Shown here: positions 60,701-64,000 of the stretch, in pieces
Layout of the letters: the number at the start of each line of letters is the position of its first letter
Position numbering within the stretch: the stretch's first letter is position 1
Assembly: GCA_036346275.1 (NCBI GenBank)
Contig: CM070725.1
Coordinates: 47,988,104-48,052,103, forward strand
Direction of reading: 5' to 3'
Length of the DNA: 64,000 nucleotides
From: Otatea glauca
Lineage: Eukaryota > Streptophyta > Magnoliopsida > Poales > Poaceae
The notes under the pieces: model-generated
The model's input: only the letters and a program-made list of their open reading frames with translations
Databases searched by the model: none
What the model was told of the DNA's origin: nothing
Position numbers and translations under genes: made by a program

Positions 60701-63590
60701 ATTGAATTCGGGTATTGTACTACCGTTGTTAGTCGGAGTACAGCGCCACGGCGTGCATTGAGGTCAGACTACTATACTACGTTGTTAGTCGAAGTATAGT
60801 CGGTATTGGGTGTACCGCCGATATGCATTGAAGTCGGGGTATAGTCGGTATTGGGTGTACCGCCGATATGCATTGAAGTCGGGGTACAGTTGGTATTGTG
60901 TGTACGAGGAATGGTAGTATCATGTATGATAATTAAAAACCCTGTTTTCTGAAAGAGGTTTTGAGGAAGGATTCATGACATGGCTTTGGAGAAAACTTAT
61001 ATGATGTATTTTGTTATTAATGTTTGCTGAGTACTTTTGTACTCAATCTTGCTTAACTCCCCCTTTGCTTCGAAAATTTCTCTGGCGGTCAAGCGATTGA
61101 TTTGGACTTGGATCCCAAGGGTGCTTGCGAGTCAGGGGGTGAGGGTCACCTGTAGAATCAGAAGTACAAGGATGTAGGCTACTAGGACGGATAGAGGGAT
61201 GGGTAGTCGTGCATTGACTTCGTCAGTCTTTTGTGTAATTAGAATCTATGTATTATATTTTTGTTGTACTTAGATCCCATGTATAATTATGGTGCTAGAC
61301 ATGTAGCCTGTGTGGCAATGGACTGTAATAAAATTTCCATTTCAGCCTTTAATTATTGTTCTGCTGCAACACTCTGAACACGGTATACTAACTGATAAAA
61401 TATCGAGTGCGCTCGATGTTTTGCTTAGCTAGTATACTGAGATTCGTATAATTATCTCAAAGTAATGGCAGTGTTACTGTCGTACCCTAGGCTAATTATA
61501 CGGGTTGCCACACCAATGACCTCCACGGTCATGTTCTTGAGGTCGCCAAACTGCTCGATCATCGACGCGATGTGAAGGAACTTTGAAGGGGCGGCTTGGA
61601 GAAACTTCTTGACAACGTAGGTCTCCTCCACTTTGTCACCAAAGCACAGATCTTGTTGACAATCACTGTCAACCTCACAGCAAAGTCATCAATTGCCTCC
61701 ATTTCTTTCATACGAAGACCCTCAAAACTCATGCCTCAGAGTTTGGATCTTCACCTCCTTCACATGCTCAGCTCCCATATGCATGGTCTTCAACGCCTCC
61801 CATGCCTCCTTGGTCGTCTCCTTTTCGACAAGTAGGAGGAGCATCTCCTCCAAAATGCCATGGTAGATGGCCACCAATGCCATCTGGTCCTTGCGCGTGT
61901 CGGCGACACCGGGCAAAATGGCATCCAACACACCTTGTGCCTTCATGTACACCTTCATTTTGATTGCCCATGCCGTGTAGTTGCTCTTCGTGAGCAATGG
62001 GTACTAGAGAGTGACAGAACCTCCCCTCGTAGGAGATTCGGACGTCGCCGTGTCCATAGTCTCATCGCTTGTCGTGAACTTTCTCGGTAACGGCATCGAC
62101 AGTAGCTCTGATACCAAATGTTCGAAATCAATCACTGATTTCCTCTCACTAGGGAATCACACCCTCACTTGTGTTACACACACTATCACAGTGTCTACTT
62201 GAAATCAATCACTGATCTCTTTCACAAAGACACACACATACATGCATATGAGATAAACACACACGTACAGGAAAGGATCAAAGTTAAAAAGAAGAGACAA
62301 GTTCACACGCACTCATGTCTTTGCTATGATATTTTCTTGACACCTCTCTCCTCACATAAACCAAAGACCCGGTACAAATAAATACTACTAGTGATGATGC
62401 AACAACTCACACGATGTTAATGACGCCACTAATGATGCCCCACATTGCTAATGACCCGGTCAAGACAACAGAACGTGCACACACACATGCACATGCAGCT
62501 ACATGCAAATTTGACTAAGTGAACAAAAACATGGAAACAACAATTAAAACAAGATTATTTCCAACACGGATATTGGAAAACAACAATAACCAAACATCTA
62601 AAATGCATTCCCGGTGAAATACCATGTTCAAGCATGCCCATAAACCCTCTTGACCTAAAAAATGAAGGAACAAAGGCATGCCCATGATGGCCTGATGAAG
62701 CAGAAATAGTTCGTGTGGCAGTTCCTATGCAATCAATTATCATACAGACTACCATATCACAAGGGTATGTTGACCATAGTTACCAGAAACGTAATTCGTC
62801 CGAGTCGCGGTACGAGATTTGGGTTCGTGGTTCGCCACTTTTTCTTTCAATTTCCACTGCGAACACGACCCCGTGCCCTAAACCGGTTCGGGTTCAATGA
62901 ATCATGTTCGCGATTTGCGGGGTTTACAAAGAATCCGGTAACTATGATTTTAATCCATCTCAACTCATTGTGTAACCTGACTACTTGACAGTGAACAATA
63001 ACTGACATTACTTAACTGTTGAAAGTTAAAAAAACCTTCCACTAAAGCTATATACGAAATTAAGCATTGTTCAATGGCATATGAATATAAGAGCACTAAT
63101 ATACAGAGGGTCACGATGAAAAATTGAAAACAGCAAAATAAACTGCAGAAACATTGTATTTTCTTTGTTAGAGCAAGTATGGATGACAAGCGGGTGCAGG
63201 CATACGATCCAGTATACCAGGTTAGTGGTGGCTGCATTGATCTTTCTCAATAGAACTTCTTTTGTAAAAAATACAATCGTTGGATAGAAATAAAAAAAAT
63301 GGCAGAATTACCAGTCTATAGGTTCCTGGCTTGAAAGTCCTGCTGATGTCTATGAAATCAAAAAGAGCCTGTAGGAATCCCAGAAAGTTAGAAGCAGGTA
63401 TAATGAATGATTTCATTAGGGATTCTCGCAACAGAAAGCAGCTTACCTGAAGCTTGTTAGATTTCAAAAAGTGCCTTCCCTGGCGACTACCATCAGGCAT
63501 GCGAACTACAACTGTGACGGCTCCTTCATCATTTGGCAGCGGCTCCTTTGGTAAAGACGCTTGTTTGGCTGCAAGCTTGGACTCCAATTC
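57799..63590 (-). CDS. UBX-domain protein (PUX type), last three exons; 5' part outside window
   Basis: Partial CDS complement(join(57799..57912, 63312..63368, 63447..>63590)), 104 codons plus stop, all in phase 0. The exons encode [40 protein letters not shown], then [19 protein letters not shown], then [20 protein letters not shown] and [17 protein letters not shown]. This is a complete UBX domain, whose ubiquitin-like fold binds the AAA ATPase CDC48/p97. Plant PUX proteins use it to recruit CDC48 to substrates. The TYPRR loop that contacts p97 is present as SYPRR. Splice sites are canonical (CAG|GTAAGC, CTACAG|GCT, CTG|GTAATT, CACAG|GTG). The last intron is about 5.4 kb and contains nested retroelements. 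Confidence 0.92.
58859..61512 (+). mobile_element. Solo LTR (Gypsy type), 2.65 kb
   Basis: It runs from TGTAATGACCCGG to CGGGTTGCCACA, imperfectly inverted ends typical of Gypsy LTRs. It is flanked by a perfect 5-bp duplication CCAAT (58854-58858 and 61513-61517), and no internal domain remains. It splits the gag codons of the host Copia. The left half has a GC-rich part (59150-59580) with a spurious 147-aa frame and a purine-rich tract (59580-59730). The right half has a minisatellite (60383-60910) and a polyadenylation-like end (aataaaa, about 61328). It arose by recombination between two LTRs of a full element. Confidence 0.93.
60383..60910. repeat. Minisatellite within the solo LTR
   Basis: Units of about 45-60 bp are built around 'gttagtcggagtacagtac', 'cgtgcattgaagtcgggta' and 'tgtactaccgttgttagtc'. 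The last two copies share 'tatagtcggtattgggtgta' exactly. Nine or ten imperfect units can be followed. Confidence 0.88.
62775..62946. mobile_element. Possible small MITE in the UBX intron
   Basis: Ends CATAGTTACC and GGTAACTATG are a perfect 10-bp inverted pair 172 bp apart, and the inside is GC-richer than the intron. No target duplication was found, so this is a tentative call. Confidence 0.4.
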
Positions 63591-64000
63591 CTATTTTCAT
63601 AATATATCATGATAGTCAATATAACACTGCTGCCAAAAAATGCACAAAACATGGAAAATACAGATTAAACGCTCTTAACAGAATCTGCAGAAGAAAAGGA
63701 ACATGCTTCCTTATCATTTGTTTGATGGTGGAGACAATCACAGCCAAAACTAGCAACAGGCCAACACTAACTTCCGATGCTCATGCTTCTGAGGACATCT
63801 CTGGTACTAGACTGATTCTAATCAAGCCTAAGTTAGTTTTAAAATTATGTCCAGCTCAGAACCAAGTAAAACATTATACTAATTTTAACAATCTAAGGCA
63901 TATCTTACGCACAGGTATTCATATCTAAACTTATGTTAAAACTTGCAAGCATATTTCTTGCCAACCCAACCCAATAATAATTTAATAAATCATCCTGCGA
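63591..64000 (-). other. Intron of the UBX gene up to the window edge
   Basis: Starting at the acceptor AATAG|GAATTG (63590/63591), AT-rich DNA runs to the edge with no further exon of the UBX gene recognised. The plus-strand frame 63533-63928 is a shadow. Confidence 0.6.

Larger units (their letters stand above)
58664..62060 (-). pseudogene. Copia gag, split by a solo LTR
   Basis: The minus frame starts at an ATG near 62055 ([13 protein letters not shown]). A stop lies where [20 protein letters not shown] begins. It continues with [40 protein letters not shown] and a frameshift at about 61730. The final part before the insertion reads NMTVEVIG (61513-61540). After the solo LTR it resumes at 58858 with [20 protein letters not shown] and [16 protein letters not shown], ending at 58664. 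This is plant Copia gag without the usual complete zinc knuckle. The stop, frameshift and insertion make it non-functional. Confidence 0.85.
58076..62567 (-). mobile_element. Non-autonomous gag-only Copia element in the UBX intron
   Basis: The two LTRs, 58076-58534 and 62119-62567, are close to identical (TGTTAGAAATCAATCACTG ... TTTCCAACA as read on plus). The flanks are cagat and cggat, a 5-bp duplication with one mismatch. On the minus strand the 5' LTR is the right copy. It is followed by TGGTATCAGAGC (62105-62116), the initiator-Met tRNA primer site, and the left LTR is preceded by a polypurine tract (AAGGGGGTGAT, 58535-58545). Without the nested solo LTR the interior is only about 0.9 kb, holding gag and no pol. 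It could move only with proteins from a relative. Confidence 0.92.

Noticed and set aside
62555..62755. 66-aa minus-strand frame with a protein-like stretch in the UBX intron
   Set aside because: It overlaps the LTR end, lacks splice sites and does not fit between the UBX exons, which join in phase without it.

Overview
The window is plant nuclear DNA, almost certainly from a grass (Poaceae, probably a PACMAD-clade species). It has GC-rich exons with canonical GT-AG introns in AT-rich intergenic DNA, and grass-typical CACTA, hAT, Helitron, Copia and LINE remnants. No bacterial, organellar or viral features were seen.

Four host genes are supported. (1) 12717-13796, minus: BAG-family co-chaperone, ubiquitin-like plus BAG domain, 2 exons. 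(2) 34329-35545, minus: F-box/PP2 protein of the PP2-A13 type, 3 exons. (3) 56215-56650, plus: small secreted eight-cysteine lipid-transfer-like protein, 2 exons. (4) 57799-63590, minus: the last three exons of a UBX-domain (PUX-type) gene whose 5' part lies beyond the right edge. Its last intron is 5.4 kb and holds a gag-only Copia element, which itself carries a 2.65-kb solo LTR.

The rest is mainly transposon-derived. From left to right: an LTR-type repeat (1-1740); a CACTA element with captured exons (4204-6737); an AT-rich Helitron-like block (8815-11322); the BAG gene; a hAT MITE (14937-15460); a second CACTA element (16289-18713) with a captured IDN2/FDM-like gene fragment and a 418-bp hairpin; a hAT element with a perfect 8-bp target duplication (20697-21765); a nested ruin of a Copia element, an LTR-type repeat, a LINE and an inverted-repeat block (about 23.9-33.3 kb); the F-box gene with a Copia element inserted 248 bp upstream of its ATG (35794-40946); a nested Helitron complex (41808-50601) with a broken PIF1-type helicase and captured GPN-GTPase and VDAC fragments; a poly(A)-ended retroposon; then the LTP and UBX genes.

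The strongest unusual signals are: the CACTA element that combines a captured fragment of an RNA-directed DNA methylation factor with a long hairpin; a series of short hairpins at 29.86-30.59 kb with a near-constant TGTGT loop and changing but still paired stems; Helitron gene capture with introns kept; and the transposon-filled UBX intron. The host genes do not form a pathway and appear to be independent neighbours. All identifications come from reading motifs by eye; no database search was run.
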